Translations under genes and position numbers: made by a program
The notes under the pieces: generated by a model
The model's input: only the letters and a program-made list of their open reading frames with translations
Told to the model about the DNA's origin: nothing
Database searches by the model: none
DNA from: Rhodococcus sp. 06-235-1A
GTDB taxonomy: Bacteria > Actinomycetota > Actinomycetes > Mycobacteriales > Mycobacteriaceae
Direction of reading: 5' to 3'
Assembly: GCF_002258785.1 (NCBI RefSeq)
Contig: NZ_NOYI01000009.1
Span: 124,001-188,000, forward strand
DNA: 64,000 nt
Shown here: one piece after another, positions 1 to 8,352 of the stretch
Position numbering within the stretch: the stretch's first letter is position 1
Layout: the number at the start of each line of letters is the position of its first letter

Positions 1-731
1 CGCCCGGGGATCAGGAACGAGGCCAGCAATGCAATTGCTGTCACGCCGGCGAGGCTGCCGAGCCAGACCTCGCTCCCGGCGTTGTGACTGGCGGCAATCC
101 AGCTCAGGACTCCCGCCGCGACCGGCAATGGAATGCCGACCAACAGAATTCGCCGGGTCTCGTACGGCTGTAGTTCCTCGTGGCGGTGCGCCAGGAACAG
201 AGCAACCGCGGTGCCCGACGCGACGATCACCATCACTATCGCCCGCTGTGGGCTCACGTCGTCCTCGGCACCGACCACATCCCAGACGAACACGGGACCG
301 TCGTTCGCCTCCAACAACGCATCCAGTGCGCCACCGAGCAGACCGGCCCCGAGGACGGCAACTGCCAACGCGGCCTGTGCACCTCGATGCCGCCCGGCCA
401 ACACCGCAGCCGCGGCGAGCAATGCACCGGTGGCCAGTGCGCCGGCCCACTGGCCGAGCAATCCGGTCACCATTCCGACGGTCTGGAACACGACGACGAG
501 CACCGATGCGATCGCCACAACGATCGAGGCGCGCGCGCTCGCACGCGCCAGCGCGACCGAGGCCACGCAGGCAGAAATCGCAACGACGGTCAGCCCGTTG
601 ACAATTGCCCAGAACGAACGGAGTTCCGCGGTGCTGCTCAACAGAGAGTCGAACGGGCCGATGTCACTGATGGCATAGCCGACGACAAAACCGGCCAGGA
701 GCATCGACAGTACTTTCATACTGCCGATCAT
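1..731 (-). CDS. Multi-pass membrane protein, C-terminus beyond the left edge
   Basis: An open frame starts at ATG 731 and runs without a stop to the window edge (about 243 residues visible). It is almost entirely hydrophobic, with about seven candidate membrane helices, for example near residues 5-21, 38-60 and 70-95. The start lies only 4 nt after the stop of the aldehyde dehydrogenase on the same strand, so the two are probably co-transcribed. I recognise no family motif. A role in transport linked to the lysine genes is possible from position only. The opposite-strand frames here are Arg/Pro-rich shadows. Confidence 0.6.
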   Translation of the reverse strand, partial: MIGSMKVLSMLLAGFVVGYAISDIGPFDSLLSSTAELRSFWAIVNGLTVVAISACVASVALARASARASIVVAIASVLVVVFQTVGMVTGLLGQWAGALATGALLAAAAVLAGRHRGAQAALAVAVLGAGLLGGALDALLEANDGPVFVWDVVGAEDDVSPQRAIVMVIVASGTAVALFLAHRHEELQPYETRRILLVGIPLPVAAGVLSWIAASHNAGSEVWLGSLAGVTAIALLASFLIPG

Positions 732-735
732 GCCG

Positions 736-2271
736 TCAGCCGAATTTCACTCCCTGCGCCAGGGGCAGTTCGTTGGAGTAGTTGACGGTGTTGGTTGCGC
801 GGCGCATGTAGGCCTTCCATGCATCGGAACCGGATTCGCGTCCGCCGCCGGTTTCCTTCTCTCCGCCGAAGGCTCCGCCGATCTCTGCGCCGGAGGGTCC
901 GATGTTGACGTTCGCGATGCCGCAGTCCGAGCCGGCTGCGGACAGGAAACGCTCCGCTTCACGCAGGTCGGTGGTGAAAATCGACGACGAAAGACCCTGC
1001 GGCACATCGTTGTGCAAGGCAATTGCCTCGTCGAGGGTCTCGTACGTCAGTATGTACAGGATGGGCGCGAACGTCTCGTGCTTGACGATGTCGGTCTGCG
1101 CGGGCATCGTCACGATCGCGGGCTGAACGTAGAACGAGTATTCGTCGACCACGTTCACTCGCTCCCCGCCGACCACGATCGATCCGCCGTCGGATACCGC
1201 GGCTTCGAGCGCCTTCTGATACCCCGCGAACGCACCGGCATCGATGAGCGGACCCACCAGAGTGTCTGTTGCCAAGGGGGATCCGATCGACAGCGTCTGG
1301 TACGCCGCGACCAGCTTGCCGACCAACTCGTCCGCGACCGAGGAATGCACGATGACGCGTCGCAGCGAGGTGCAGCGCTGACCGGCCGTTCCGGCGGCCG
1401 AGAACACCAACCCACGCGTCGTCAGATCGAGATCGGCCGACGGCGTCACGATCGCCGCGTTGTTGCCCCCGAGTTCGAGCAACACTCGGCCGAATCGTTC
1501 GGCAACTCGCGGTGCCACCGCTCGGCCCATCCTGGTCGAGCCGGTTGCCGAGACCAGTGCGACGCGTGAATCGTCCACCAGCGCTTCGCCGGACGCGCGA
1601 TCACCGATCACCAGCTGCGCGATCTTGGGATCCACTCCGGCAGCGGCGGCGGCACGCTCGAACAGCGCCTGCACTCCGACGGCCGTCAAAGGAGTCTTCT
1701 CCGACGGCTTCCAGATGACGGTATCGCCTGCGACGAGCGCAAGAGCAATATTCCAACTCCACACCGCTACAGGGAAATTGAAGGCTGTGATGACGCCGAC
1801 GACCCCGAGCGGGTGCCACTGCTCCATCATGCGATGCCCGGGCCGCTCGGTGGCAATGGTGTTGCCGTAGAGCTGACGCGAGAGTCCGACGGCGAAGTCG
1901 CAGATGTCGATCATCTCCTGCACCTCACCGAGGCCCTCGGAGACGATCTTTCCGGCCTCGATGGACACCAGCGCGCCCAGGTCCTCCTTGTGCACACGTA
2001 GCAGTTCGCCGAGTTCCCGAATCACCTGTCCGCGCGCAGGGGCCGGCACCTGCGACCACGACACGAACGCGGTACGTGCGTCGGAGATGACGCCCTCGAC
2101 GTCGGCTGCCGACGCAGAGGTCAGCGACGCCAGATTCCCACCGGTGATGGGCGAGCGCGCAATGATCGCGTCGGGTCCCGCGGGGGCGTCGAGCGCGATC
2201 GTCGCACCCAGCCGGTCGAGGATGGCGCGAGTGCGCACACTCAACTCGTCGTGGGTGATGGATGCAGACAT
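736..2271 (-). CDS. Aldehyde dehydrogenase, probable L-piperidine-6-carboxylate / aminoadipate-semialdehyde dehydrogenase
   Basis: This 511-residue protein belongs to the ALDH superfamily and most resembles the ALDH7 (AMADH) branch, which oxidises alpha-aminoadipate semialdehyde (cyclising to piperidine-6-carboxylate) to alpha-aminoadipate with NAD(P)+. Visible landmarks are FNFP (164-167), the nucleotide-site TGSTRMG (243-249), the general base Glu266 in LLELGGNN and the catalytic Cys300 in GQRCTS. It is divergent from the lysine 6-aminotransferase gene, whose product is its expected substrate, and the pair forms the aminotransferase route of lysine breakdown. The ALDH family is certain. The substrate is inferred from the neighbour and from overall similarity to AMADH. 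Confidence 0.88.
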   Translation of the reverse strand: MSASITHDELSVRTRAILDRLGATIALDAPAGPDAIIARSPITGGNLASLTSASAADVEGVISDARTAFVSWSQVPAPARGQVIRELGELLRVHKEDLGALVSIEAGKIVSEGLGEVQEMIDICDFAVGLSRQLYGNTIATERPGHRMMEQWHPLGVVGVITAFNFPVAVWSWNIALALVAGDTVIWKPSEKTPLTAVGVQALFERAAAAAGVDPKIAQLVIGDRASGEALVDDSRVALVSATGSTRMGRAVAPRVAERFGRVLLELGGNNAAIVTPSADLDLTTRGLVFSAAGTAGQRCTSLRRVIVHSSVADELVGKLVAAYQTLSIGSPLATDTLVGPLIDAGAFAGYQKALEAAVSDGGSIVVGGERVNVVDEYSFYVQPAIVTMPAQTDIVKHETFAPILYILTYETLDEAIALHNDVPQGLSSSIFTTDLREAERFLSAAGSDCGIANVNIGPSGAEIGGAFGGEKETGGGRESGSDAWKAYMRRATNTVNYSNELPLAQGVKFG

Positions 2272-2395
2272 GCGCGTACACCTTCCGTGAAGAGAACCGA
2301 ACCGTCGGAGATCAGCCTACCGATGACGGTCACAACCGTATAATTTCCTGTCCATTGGGCTTGCTTACGGAATATTAACGCGTATCTTCGACGTC
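2272..2395. promoter_or_regulatory. Divergent promoter region between the aldehyde dehydrogenase and lat
   Basis: The 124-bp spacer is markedly AT-rich around 2335-2385 compared with its surroundings. For lat, TATCTT (2383-2388) sits 7 nt before the ATG, so the transcript is probably leaderless. In mycobacteria lat is controlled by an Lrp/AsnC regulator. No lrp gene is visible here, so control by such a factor is only a possibility. Confidence 0.5.
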
Positions 2396-3724
2396 ATGAC
2401 GCAAGTATTACAGCGCAGCGGAGTGACGATCGACGCCTCCAACGTTCGCGACGTGATCGGTGACCACCTACTGGCCGACGGTTTCGAGCTGGTCCTCGAC
2501 CTCGATGCCTCGACCGGTTCCACCCTGGTCGACGCCAGAGACGGCACCCGCTACCTGGACCTGTTCACGTTCTTCGCGTCCAACGCCCTGGGCATGAACC
2601 ATCCAGCCCTCATCGACGACCCGGAGTTCCGAGCGGATCTGATGCAGGCAGCGATGAACAAGCCCAGCAACTCCGACATCTACACCGTGCCCATGGCTCG
2701 ATTCGTCGACACCTTCGCGCGCGTCCTCGGTGACGCGCGACTCCCCCACCTGTTCTTCGTCGAGGGCGGTGCACTGGCAGTGGAGAACGCGTTGAAGGTG
2801 GCGTTCGACTGGAAGTCACGCTGGAACGAGGGTCACGGCATCGATCCTTCGCTGGGGTCGCAGGTGATGCACTTCGAGCACGCGTTCCACGGCCGTTCGG
2901 GTTACACGATGTCTTTGACCAACACCGACCCGAACAAGGTTGCCCGCTTCCCGAAGTTCGACTGGCCGCGAATCCCATCCCCGTTCATCAGATCCGACGC
3001 GAACATGGACCAACTCGAGGACGCATCGTTGGCGGCCGCCCGCCTGGCCTTCGAGGCCAACCCACACGACATCGCCTGCGCCATCATCGAACCCATCCAG
3101 GGCGAGGGTGGAGATCACCACTTCCGGCCTCGCTTCCTGCAGAAGTTGCGCGACCTCTGCCACGAGTTCGACGCCTTGTTCGTCATGGACGAAGTTCAGA
3201 CCGGTGCCGGAATGACCGGTACCGCATGGGCTTTCCAACAGCTCGACGTGGTCCCGGATGTCGTCGCCTTCGGCAAGAAGGTGCAGGTCTGCGGCGTCAT
3301 GGCAGGCGGCCGAGTCGACGACATCGACGACAACGTCTTCGCTGTCAGCTCTCGCATCAACTCGACGTGGGGTGGCAATCTCACCGACATGGTGCGGTCG
3401 CGTCGAATCCTGGAAGTGGTCGAGTCCGAGAAGCTCATCTCCCGTGCCGGTGAGCTCGGGGACGTACTGCTGACGATGCTGCAGGAGTTGGCAACTCGAC
3501 ACACAGTGGTCTCCGAGGTCCGTGGACGCGGTCTGATGTGCGCCTTCTCCCTGCCCGACGCCGCCACGCGCGACCGAGTGATCGAGCTGTTGCGTACCGA
3601 GGAACACGTGCTGGCTCTCGGCTGCGGCGACGCGGCAGTGCGATTCCGCCCCGCACTGACGATCACCGAAGCCGAGCTGACCCAGGCAGTCGACTCCATC
3701 GATCGGGTGCTGAGCATGCTCTAG
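2396..3724 (+). CDS. lat: L-lysine 6-aminotransferase (lysine epsilon-aminotransferase)
   Basis: The 442-residue PLP enzyme is of the class III aminotransferase fold. It moves the epsilon-amino group of lysine to 2-oxoglutarate, giving alpha-aminoadipate semialdehyde and glutamate. Sequence support: the EGGALAVENALK segment (123-134), the PLP-binding DEVQTG (265-270), and the AFGKKVQVCG segment holding the Schiff-base lysine (294 or 295), all typical of lysine aminotransferases of Mycobacterium and cephamycin producers. The leaderless start is set by TATCTT 7 nt upstream. The next step is provided by the divergent aldehyde dehydrogenase. Its TAG stop is shared through a CTAG palindrome with the convergent small gene. 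Confidence 0.93.
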   Translation: MTQVLQRSGVTIDASNVRDVIGDHLLADGFELVLDLDASTGSTLVDARDGTRYLDLFTFFASNALGMNHPALIDDPEFRADLMQAAMNKPSNSDIYTVPMARFVDTFARVLGDARLPHLFFVEGGALAVENALKVAFDWKSRWNEGHGIDPSLGSQVMHFEHAFHGRSGYTMSLTNTDPNKVARFPKFDWPRIPSPFIRSDANMDQLEDASLAAARLAFEANPHDIACAIIEPIQGEGGDHHFRPRFLQKLRDLCHEFDALFVMDEVQTGAGMTGTAWAFQQLDVVPDVVAFGKKVQVCGVMAGGRVDDIDDNVFAVSSRINSTWGGNLTDMVRSRRILEVVESEKLISRAGELGDVLLTMLQELATRHTVVSEVRGRGLMCAFSLPDAATRDRVIELLRTEEHVLALGCGDAAVRFRPALTITEAELTQAVDSIDRVLSML

Positions 3725-4047
3725 CGCTCGGGCTCGATGTCCTTCTGCACCAACCGAATCTGGGACGTCGGAATGACACCGGGACGGAAGTAGAAGTTCT
3801 CCGGCGACTGCACGAGATCACTGTCTTCGACGCCACTGACTTCCCAGACATCGACCGGTCCACCGGTGTTGTTCATGCCCACGAACCAATCACGTTCCCA
3901 CGCATCGGCCGCCAGAAAGCAACCTTCCTGCTCGGGCTGGTAGCTACCGGCGATACCGCGAGCGGCACCCATTCGACTCCAGTCGAGTCCGTGCCGTCGA
4001 ATCGACTCACGGTTGAGCACCGAGGTCACGTGATAGCGAATGGTCAT
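3721..4047 (-). CDS. Small protein of unknown function, weakly ADP-ribosyltransferase-like
   Basis: A 108-residue protein. I chose ATG 4047 because TAGCTT lies 6 nt upstream on this strand, a leaderless arrangement; a GTG two codons upstream is the alternative. The N-terminus (YHVTSV...SIRRHGLDW) has the H-x-T...SI-x-x-x-GL pattern seen in KptA/ART-like small domains, but no complete active site can be argued. The middle (FLAADAWERDWF) and a Trp-Glu-Val segment suggest a compact alpha/beta domain. It converges on lat and overlaps its stop by 3 nt. I do not assign a function. Confidence 0.65.
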   Translation of the reverse strand: MTIRYHVTSVLNRESIRRHGLDWSRMGAARGIAGSYQPEQEGCFLAADAWERDWFVGMNNTGGPVDVWEVSGVEDSDLVQSPENFYFRPGVIPTSQIRLVQKDIEPER

Positions 4048-4109
4048 CGGCACAAGCTAACAATGCGACACCACTGGGTACAGCGATTATCGGTGCCTGA
4101 TCAAGCCGA

Positions 4110-4128
4110 TGTCAGGTAAACCTTGACA
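4110..4128. promoter_or_regulatory. Imperfect palindrome, candidate operator 1 of the HTH gene
   Basis: TGTCAGGT-AAA-CCTTGACA is an imperfect inverted repeat whose half-sites match those of the perfect palindrome centred 34 bp downstream. The spacing is about three helical turns, which suits cooperative binding of a dimeric regulator, perhaps the product of the next gene. Confidence 0.5.
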
Positions 4129-4142
4129 GCACGACCAACCCG

Positions 4143-4163
4143 GTGTCAGGCTGTACCTGACAC
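4143..4163. promoter_or_regulatory. Perfect 8-bp inverted repeat, candidate operator 2 of the HTH gene
   Basis: GTGTCAGG (4143-4150) and CCTGACAC (4156-4163) are exact inverted repeats around a 5-bp centre, immediately before the ribosome binding site (AGGAGGT, ending at 4170) of the following gene. Its position between the likely promoter and the start codon suggests an autoregulatory repressor site. Confidence 0.55.
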
Positions 4164-4175
4164 AGGAGGTCGATC

Positions 4176-4580
4176 ATGGATCCCATCACCCTCGCCATCG
4201 AGGCAGACATCACCGCGGCAACGCGGGAGGTCGTGACAGCAGCGGCCACCGAGGCCGGACGCATCGCCGACGAGATCATCGGCACCGGCCCCCTGCCGGG
4301 AACACCGGAATGGGAGGCCGACCAATCGACCGATCTGCCCGCACGACGCGGCCTCGCGTGGCACCTGTTGAGTCTTCGCGTACAACTGGCGGCGGGGCTC
4401 GACGGACTCGAAACCGTTGTGGTACTGCGAGTTCAGGGTGCAACCTGGGCGACCATCGGCACCGCTGTCGGCATGTCACGGCAGTCTGCACACGAGCGGT
4501 GGGGTGCTCGATCGGCAGCGATTCTCGATCCCGTCGGCGACGGACTGCCCGAGATCGTCGCGAACGACAGTCCGGCCTGA
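4176..4580 (+). CDS. Small helix-turn-helix protein
   Basis: A 134-residue protein with a strong AGGAGGT ribosome site. The C-terminal part (roughly 90-112) contains GATWATIGTAVGMSRQSAHE, which matches the GA-W--IG-A-GVSRQAAHERW helix-turn-helix signature common in small actinobacterial proteins. The N-terminal half is Ala/Thr/Glu-rich and probably helical. Twin TGTCAGG palindromes just upstream suggest it controls itself. The stop lies one base before the end of the convergent lysG. A specific target beyond its own promoter cannot be read from the sequence. Confidence 0.75.
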   Translation: MDPITLAIEADITAATREVVTAAATEAGRIADEIIGTGPLPGTPEWEADQSTDLPARRGLAWHLLSLRVQLAAGLDGLETVVVLRVQGATWATIGTAVGMSRQSAHERWGARSAAILDPVGDGLPEIVANDSPA

Positions 4581-4581
4581 A

Positions 4582-5436
4582 TTACAACAGCATGCGCACT
4601 GCCCCTGCCGCGACGGCATCGGCTGCTCGCTGAAGTGCAGCAGACGACAGCGACCACTGCTGCCAGTACAACGTCACATCGTCGATTCCGTTGTTGTCGA
4701 AGCACTTCAGCGAGTCGCGGGCCTGCAGATCGGGGATCATGCCCCAGCCGAATCCCAGATCGACGGCACGCGCGTAGTCCGCGGATGCCGGCACCAGGTG
4801 CCGCGGCGGCTCGTGCGGTTCGACATCGAATCGCTGTAAATAGTTGTCCTGCAACCGGTCGTCGGCATCGAAGACCACCACCGGGGCGACCCGCAACGCA
4901 GCCGCCGTCACCCCGGTGGGGAACCATCGTTCGACGAAGTCGGGCGTGGCCGACGGACGGTAGCGCATCACACCGAGGCGTCGAACAGTGCAGCCACGAA
5001 CCGGATCGGCGACCGATGTTATTGCGGCAGAGACGATCCCGTCGTGCAGCAGTTGAGCGGTACGATCCTGATCTTGCCGATGCAGGTCGAAGGTCGCCTG
5101 GCCCGCCAGTGGCGCGAGTGCCGGCAACACCCACGTCGCCATCGAATCCGCATTGACGGCAAGGGAAATCGGAGCAGCCCTGCCGTCGTCGTTCAATTCT
5201 GCCCGAGTCTGGTCGGTCAACGTATCGATCTGGCGCGCCAGACGCAGCACAGCAATGCCGGATTGAGTGGCCACCACCGGTTTGCTTCGCTGAACCAAGG
5301 TACGGCCCAACGACTGTTCGAGGGACTTGATTCGCTGGCTCACCGCCGACGGCGTCACGTGCAGCGCGCGAGCCGCGGCCTCGAACGTCCCGCCGTCGAC
5401 CACCGCCTTCAGGGCCCTGAGCTGCTCGATCTCCAT
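4582..5436 (-). CDS. lysG: LysR-type regulator, LysG/ArgP family
   Basis: A 284-residue LysR-family regulator with an N-terminal winged HTH (about residues 2-60, containing GTFEAAARALHVTPSAVSQR) and a C-terminal effector domain. Its divergent position 75 bp from lysE is the classical LysG-LysE arrangement of Corynebacterium, in which LysG activates lysE when lysine, arginine or histidine is high. TATCTT lies 6 nt before the ATG, so the mRNA should be leaderless. The specific LysG assignment rests on sequence resemblance to ArgP/LysG and on the lysE neighbour. Confidence 0.88.
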   Translation of the reverse strand: MEIEQLRALKAVVDGGTFEAAARALHVTPSAVSQRIKSLEQSLGRTLVQRSKPVVATQSGIAVLRLARQIDTLTDQTRAELNDDGRAAPISLAVNADSMATWVLPALAPLAGQATFDLHRQDQDRTAQLLHDGIVSAAITSVADPVRGCTVRRLGVMRYRPSATPDFVERWFPTGVTAAALRVAPVVVFDADDRLQDNYLQRFDVEPHEPPRHLVPASADYARAVDLGFGWGMIPDLQARDSLKCFDNNGIDDVTLYWQQWSLSSAALQRAADAVAAGAVRMLL

Positions 5437-5511
5437 CAGATGAAGATACGCTAATCATTCCTGAAATACATTCGCTGGACCTAATCGGAGTGCTCTTCTA
5501 GCGTTGCCGTC
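5437..5511. promoter_or_regulatory. lysG-lysE divergent control region
   Basis: The 75-bp spacer carries TATCTT for lysG (minus strand, 5443-5448) and TAGCGT for lysE (5499-5504), each 6-7 nt from its start codon. The AT-rich centre (about 5450-5485) is the expected place for LysG binding. No perfect palindrome is seen. Confidence 0.6.
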
Positions 5512-6129
5512 ATGACATCGCTTGCCGCCGCACAATCGACCCTCACCGGATTGGGCGTGGGGCTCTCGCTCATCGTCGCCATCGGCGCGCAGAACGCGTT
5601 CGTGCTGCGCAAAGGCCTGCAACGCACCCACGTGTTGCCGGTGGTGGCGGTGTGCGCCCTGTCCGACGCGGTGCTCATTCTCGCCGGGGTGGCCGGCATC
5701 GGAGTACTCGTCGACCGCTTCCCCGTCGCTCTGCGAGTCGTGACCATCCTCGGTGCGCTGTTCCTGCTCGTCTACGGACTGATGGCACTGAACCGGGCCC
5801 GCACGCCATCGACCATGACGGCCGAGGCGCACGGCGGCGGTTCACTGATCGCAGCCGTAGCGACGTGCCTGGCACTGACCTGGCTCAACCCACACGTCTA
5901 CCTCGACACCGTCGTGTTCCTCGGTTCGATCGGCAACCGTCAGCCAGGAGACCTGCGGTGGTGGTTCGCCGTCGGCGCGGTGCTGGGCAGCATTCTGTGG
6001 TTCACCGCGCTCGGCTACGGCTCACGAGTGCTCAGTCCACTGTTCGCGCGGCCGCTGGCCTGGCGAATCCTCGACCTCGGGATCGGGATCATGATGCTTA
6101 CGCTCGCGGCACTGTTGGTGTTCGGCTGA
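5512..6129 (+). CDS. lysE: LysE-type basic amino acid exporter
   Basis: A 205-residue integral membrane protein of the LysE/RhtB superfamily, with about six hydrophobic segments and the family's N-terminal GxGLSLIVAIGAQNAFVLRKG pattern (within residues 10-34). It exports lysine and arginine by exchange with protons, protecting the cell when peptides or lysine flood in. A leaderless start follows TAGCGT by 7 nt. Together with lat and the aldehyde dehydrogenase 2 kb away, this locus handles excess lysine both by degradation and by export. Confidence 0.9.
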   Translation: MTSLAAAQSTLTGLGVGLSLIVAIGAQNAFVLRKGLQRTHVLPVVAVCALSDAVLILAGVAGIGVLVDRFPVALRVVTILGALFLLVYGLMALNRARTPSTMTAEAHGGGSLIAAVATCLALTWLNPHVYLDTVVFLGSIGNRQPGDLRWWFAVGAVLGSILWFTALGYGSRVLSPLFARPLAWRILDLGIGIMMLTLAALLVFG

Positions 6130-6215
6130 ACCTGGACACTTGATCCGCGGTACAACGAGTGATCTGATAGTCGCGGAAGACCGACCGCACGGTCTCGACA
6201 CCCTGGAGGACGCCC

Positions 6216-6569
6216 GTGCCGTATCTCGGCCTGCTGATCATGCTTATGGCCATCTTCTGCCTGATCGACGTCATCACCGCCGACGACTCCGGCATCCGCC
6301 ACCTTCCGAAAATGGTGTGGCTGCTGCTCGTCATCGTCCTGCCGCTGGCCGGCTCCATCGCGTGGCTCGTCGTGGGACGACCCGAAGGCGGCGGCATCTG
6401 GGGTGGCAGCGGTGCACCTCGCACTGCGTCGGCATACCCCGAGTACGACGCCAAACCCGGCCGAGCAGTCGCCCAGTCGCAGGAGAGCGACGAGGAGTTC
6501 CTACGCCGCTGCCGCGCCCGCGCCGAGGAGCAGCGTCGCATCGCCCGCGAGCAGCGCAAGAGCGAATGA
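6216..6569 (+). CDS. PLDc_N-domain small membrane protein
   Basis: A 117-residue protein starting at GTG 6216 behind a GGAGGA ribosome site. Two membrane helices (about 1-20 and 30-52) are linked by a short DDSGIRHLPK loop, which is the PLDc_N module found at the N-terminus of cardiolipin synthases. Here it stands alone and is followed by a charged Arg/Glu-rich tail (about 85-117) without the HKD catalytic domains. It cannot be a synthase by itself, so a structural or anchoring role is likely but unproven. Confidence 0.8.
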   Translation: MPYLGLLIMLMAIFCLIDVITADDSGIRHLPKMVWLLLVIVLPLAGSIAWLVVGRPEGGGIWGGSGAPRTASAYPEYDAKPGRAVAQSQESDEEFLRRCRARAEEQRRIAREQRKSE

Positions 6570-6602
6570 GCCAACAACGCTCAGTGCACGCGGAATAGCA
6601 CC

Positions 6603-7124
6603 ATGGCCAAGCTGACGACGTTTCCCGAACCGAACTCCGCCCTCTCCGATCCCGCCGACCTGTTTCGCGAGTACCTACGCTTCTATCGCGGCGAGTTGGT
6701 TCGGCGAATCACGGCCCTGAGCGGCGATTCCCTGACCACCACAGCCGTTCCCTCGGAGTGGACCCCGCTGCAGATGCTGACCCATCTGGTGCACATGGAG
6801 CAGCGCTGGTTCGTGTGGGGATTTCTCGGCAGGGCAGTCGACGCGCCGTGGGGTGACGAGAAGGACGGCTCCTGGCATGTGCCGGCCGAGGTGGACGCCG
6901 AGACCCTCCTGACCAGGCTCGACGACGGTGCCAGGCTCACCGAAGAAGTATTGAGCACACACCGGATGGACGAATTGGCCACGCTCGGTGGAAGATTCAC
7001 CGATGAGCGGCCGACTCTGATCTGGATCTGCTTCCATGTACTGCAGGAATACGCCCGTCACCTCGGCCACCTCGACGTCGCTGTCGAACTGGCCGGCGGG
7101 CCGAGAGGTGAGGGACCGGCATGA
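6603..7124 (+). CDS. DinB/DUF664-like putative metal-dependent transferase
   Basis: A 173-residue helical protein of the DinB_2/DUF664 superfamily, whose actinobacterial members include mycothiol-dependent enzymes. The metal-ligand histidines fit the pattern: one in LTHLVHMEQRWF (about residue 60-66) and a pair in LQEYARHLGHLD (about 151-160). It overlaps the following VOC gene by an ATGA junction, so the two are translationally coupled. The substrate is unknown. A thiol-dependent detoxification step would fit the family and the partner. Confidence 0.8.
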   Translation: MAKLTTFPEPNSALSDPADLFREYLRFYRGELVRRITALSGDSLTTTAVPSEWTPLQMLTHLVHMEQRWFVWGFLGRAVDAPWGDEKDGSWHVPAEVDAETLLTRLDDGARLTEEVLSTHRMDELATLGGRFTDERPTLIWICFHVLQEYARHLGHLDVAVELAGGPRGEGPA

Positions 7125-7513
7125 GAATCAACATCACCAGCGTCTTCGTCGACGATCAGAGCAAGGCGCTGACGTTCTACACCGACATACTGGGCTTCGT
7201 CGTCAAACACGATGTATCCATGGGTGGACCCGATCGTTGGCTCACGGTCGTCTCACCGCAGGATCCAGAAGGTACCGAGCTGCTACTCGAGCCCAGCGGT
7301 CATCCCGCAACCGCGCCGTTCAAGGATGCACTCTTCGCGGACGGCATCCCGTTCACGCAGTTCGCGGTGGACAATGTTGCAGCAGAATACGATCGGCTCA
7401 TCGGCCTCGGCGTTCGGTTCACTCAGCAGCCCACCGAGATGGGCCCGGTGATCACCGCGGTGTTCGACGACACGTGCGGCAACCTGATTCAGATCATCGC
7501 TCCGGCGAGCTGA
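7121..7513 (+). CDS. VOC-family (glyoxalase/bleomycin-resistance fold) protein
   Basis: A 130-residue protein with the paired beta-alpha-beta-beta-beta modules of the vicinal oxygen chelate fold. It opens with a typical FVDDQSKALTFYTDILGF module and ends with FDDTCGNLIQII, which carries the usual last-strand acidic metal position. It is coupled (ATGA) to the DinB-like gene. VOC proteins act as lyases, dioxygenases or binding proteins; nothing here fixes the substrate. Confidence 0.85.
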   Translation: MRINITSVFVDDQSKALTFYTDILGFVVKHDVSMGGPDRWLTVVSPQDPEGTELLLEPSGHPATAPFKDALFADGIPFTQFAVDNVAAEYDRLIGLGVRFTQQPTEMGPVITAVFDDTCGNLIQIIAPAS

Positions 7514-7517
7514 CAAT

Positions 7518-7904
7518 TCAGACGTTCGCGTACAGATCGACGGTGGTGCCGTCGGGATCGTGCACGACGGCATAACGCTGCCCCCAGAACGCATCCCACG
7601 GCTGCAGGTGGCCGGTGTACCCGGCCTTCGTCACCGCACTCCACGCCGCGTCCACACCGTCGGGCGTTCCGCAATCGAAGGCGAGCGCAACGCGGTGGCC
7701 CCCGCTGGGCGGCGTCCATGCTGGGTCGAACGAAGTGATCGTCGACGGGAGATCGAACAAGAGGCGGACGCCGCCGAGGTCGACCTCGACATGCTGCTCG
7801 GCATCGGCGTCGGCCGGAATATCCAGTCCCAGAACGCGATAGAACGCCAGCGCGGCAGCCATGTCGGCGACGACGATTTCGATTCCTGCCAGACGTGGAG
7901 TCAC
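7518..7904 (-). CDS. VOC-family protein
   Basis: A 128-residue VOC-fold protein (TPRLAGIEIVVADMAAALAF at the start, FWGQRYAVVHDPDGTTVDLY at the end). I chose GTG 7904 because TAGCCT lies exactly 7 nt upstream on this strand and because it leaves the adjacent VOC gene free; an upstream start at 7943 would overlap that gene. It follows another VOC gene on the same strand and converges with a third. The family is clear and the substrate unknown. Confidence 0.82.
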   Translation of the reverse strand: MTPRLAGIEIVVADMAAALAFYRVLGLDIPADADAEQHVEVDLGGVRLLFDLPSTITSFDPAWTPPSGGHRVALAFDCGTPDGVDAAWSAVTKAGYTGHLQPWDAFWGQRYAVVHDPDGTTVDLYANV

Positions 7905-7923
7905 GACCACAAGGCTAACCGCG

Positions 7924-8301
7924 TCAGCCCCAGTTCGCGGCATTTGTCAGGCAGAAGGGATGGCCGGCCGGGTCCAGCAGGACGCGCCAGGTCTCACCCG
8001 GCTGGTTCTCGGGCAGCGTCGCCCCGAGTTTCACCGCGGACGCCGCCGCGGCGTCGAGATCCTCGACCGCAAGATCGAAGTGAAACTGCTTGCTGCCGTT
8101 GGCATTGGGCCACGACGGCGGCTGGTAATCGTCGACGCGGCCGAACCCGAGCGCACTGCTCGGACCCTGCAGCATCGCGTAGTCCTGTTCCGAATGTACG
8201 ACGCTCCAGCCCAGCAACGACGACCAGAACGTCGCGCTGGCCGCAGGGTCTGCGCAGTCCAGGGTGACCATCTTCAGGGTGGCCACGGGTGTCTCGGTCA
8301 T
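7924..8301 (-). CDS. VOC-family protein
   Basis: A 125-residue VOC protein starting at ATG 8301 behind GGAGGAA. The frame extends far upstream without a stop, but that extension is the antisense of the AraC-type gene and is not real. It has the MVTLDCADPAASATFWSSLL opening typical of the two-domain 'glyoxalase-like' group, and a LLDPAGHPFCL end module with a plausible metal ligand. It is divergent from the AraC regulator, which may control it. Confidence 0.85.
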   Translation of the reverse strand: MTETPVATLKMVTLDCADPAASATFWSSLLGWSVVHSEQDYAMLQGPSSALGFGRVDDYQPPSWPNANGSKQFHFDLAVEDLDAAAASAVKLGATLPENQPGETWRVLLDPAGHPFCLTNAANWG

Positions 8302-8352
8302 GGTGTTCCTCCTCCACAGCGGATGTCGGACCAGACTCCTACACTGACGCCC

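Noticed and set aside
7861-8352. N-terminal extension of the AraC regulator to 7861
   Set aside because: The extension is antisense to the VOC genes; the leaderless GTG at 8353 with TACACT 7 nt upstream is the better start.
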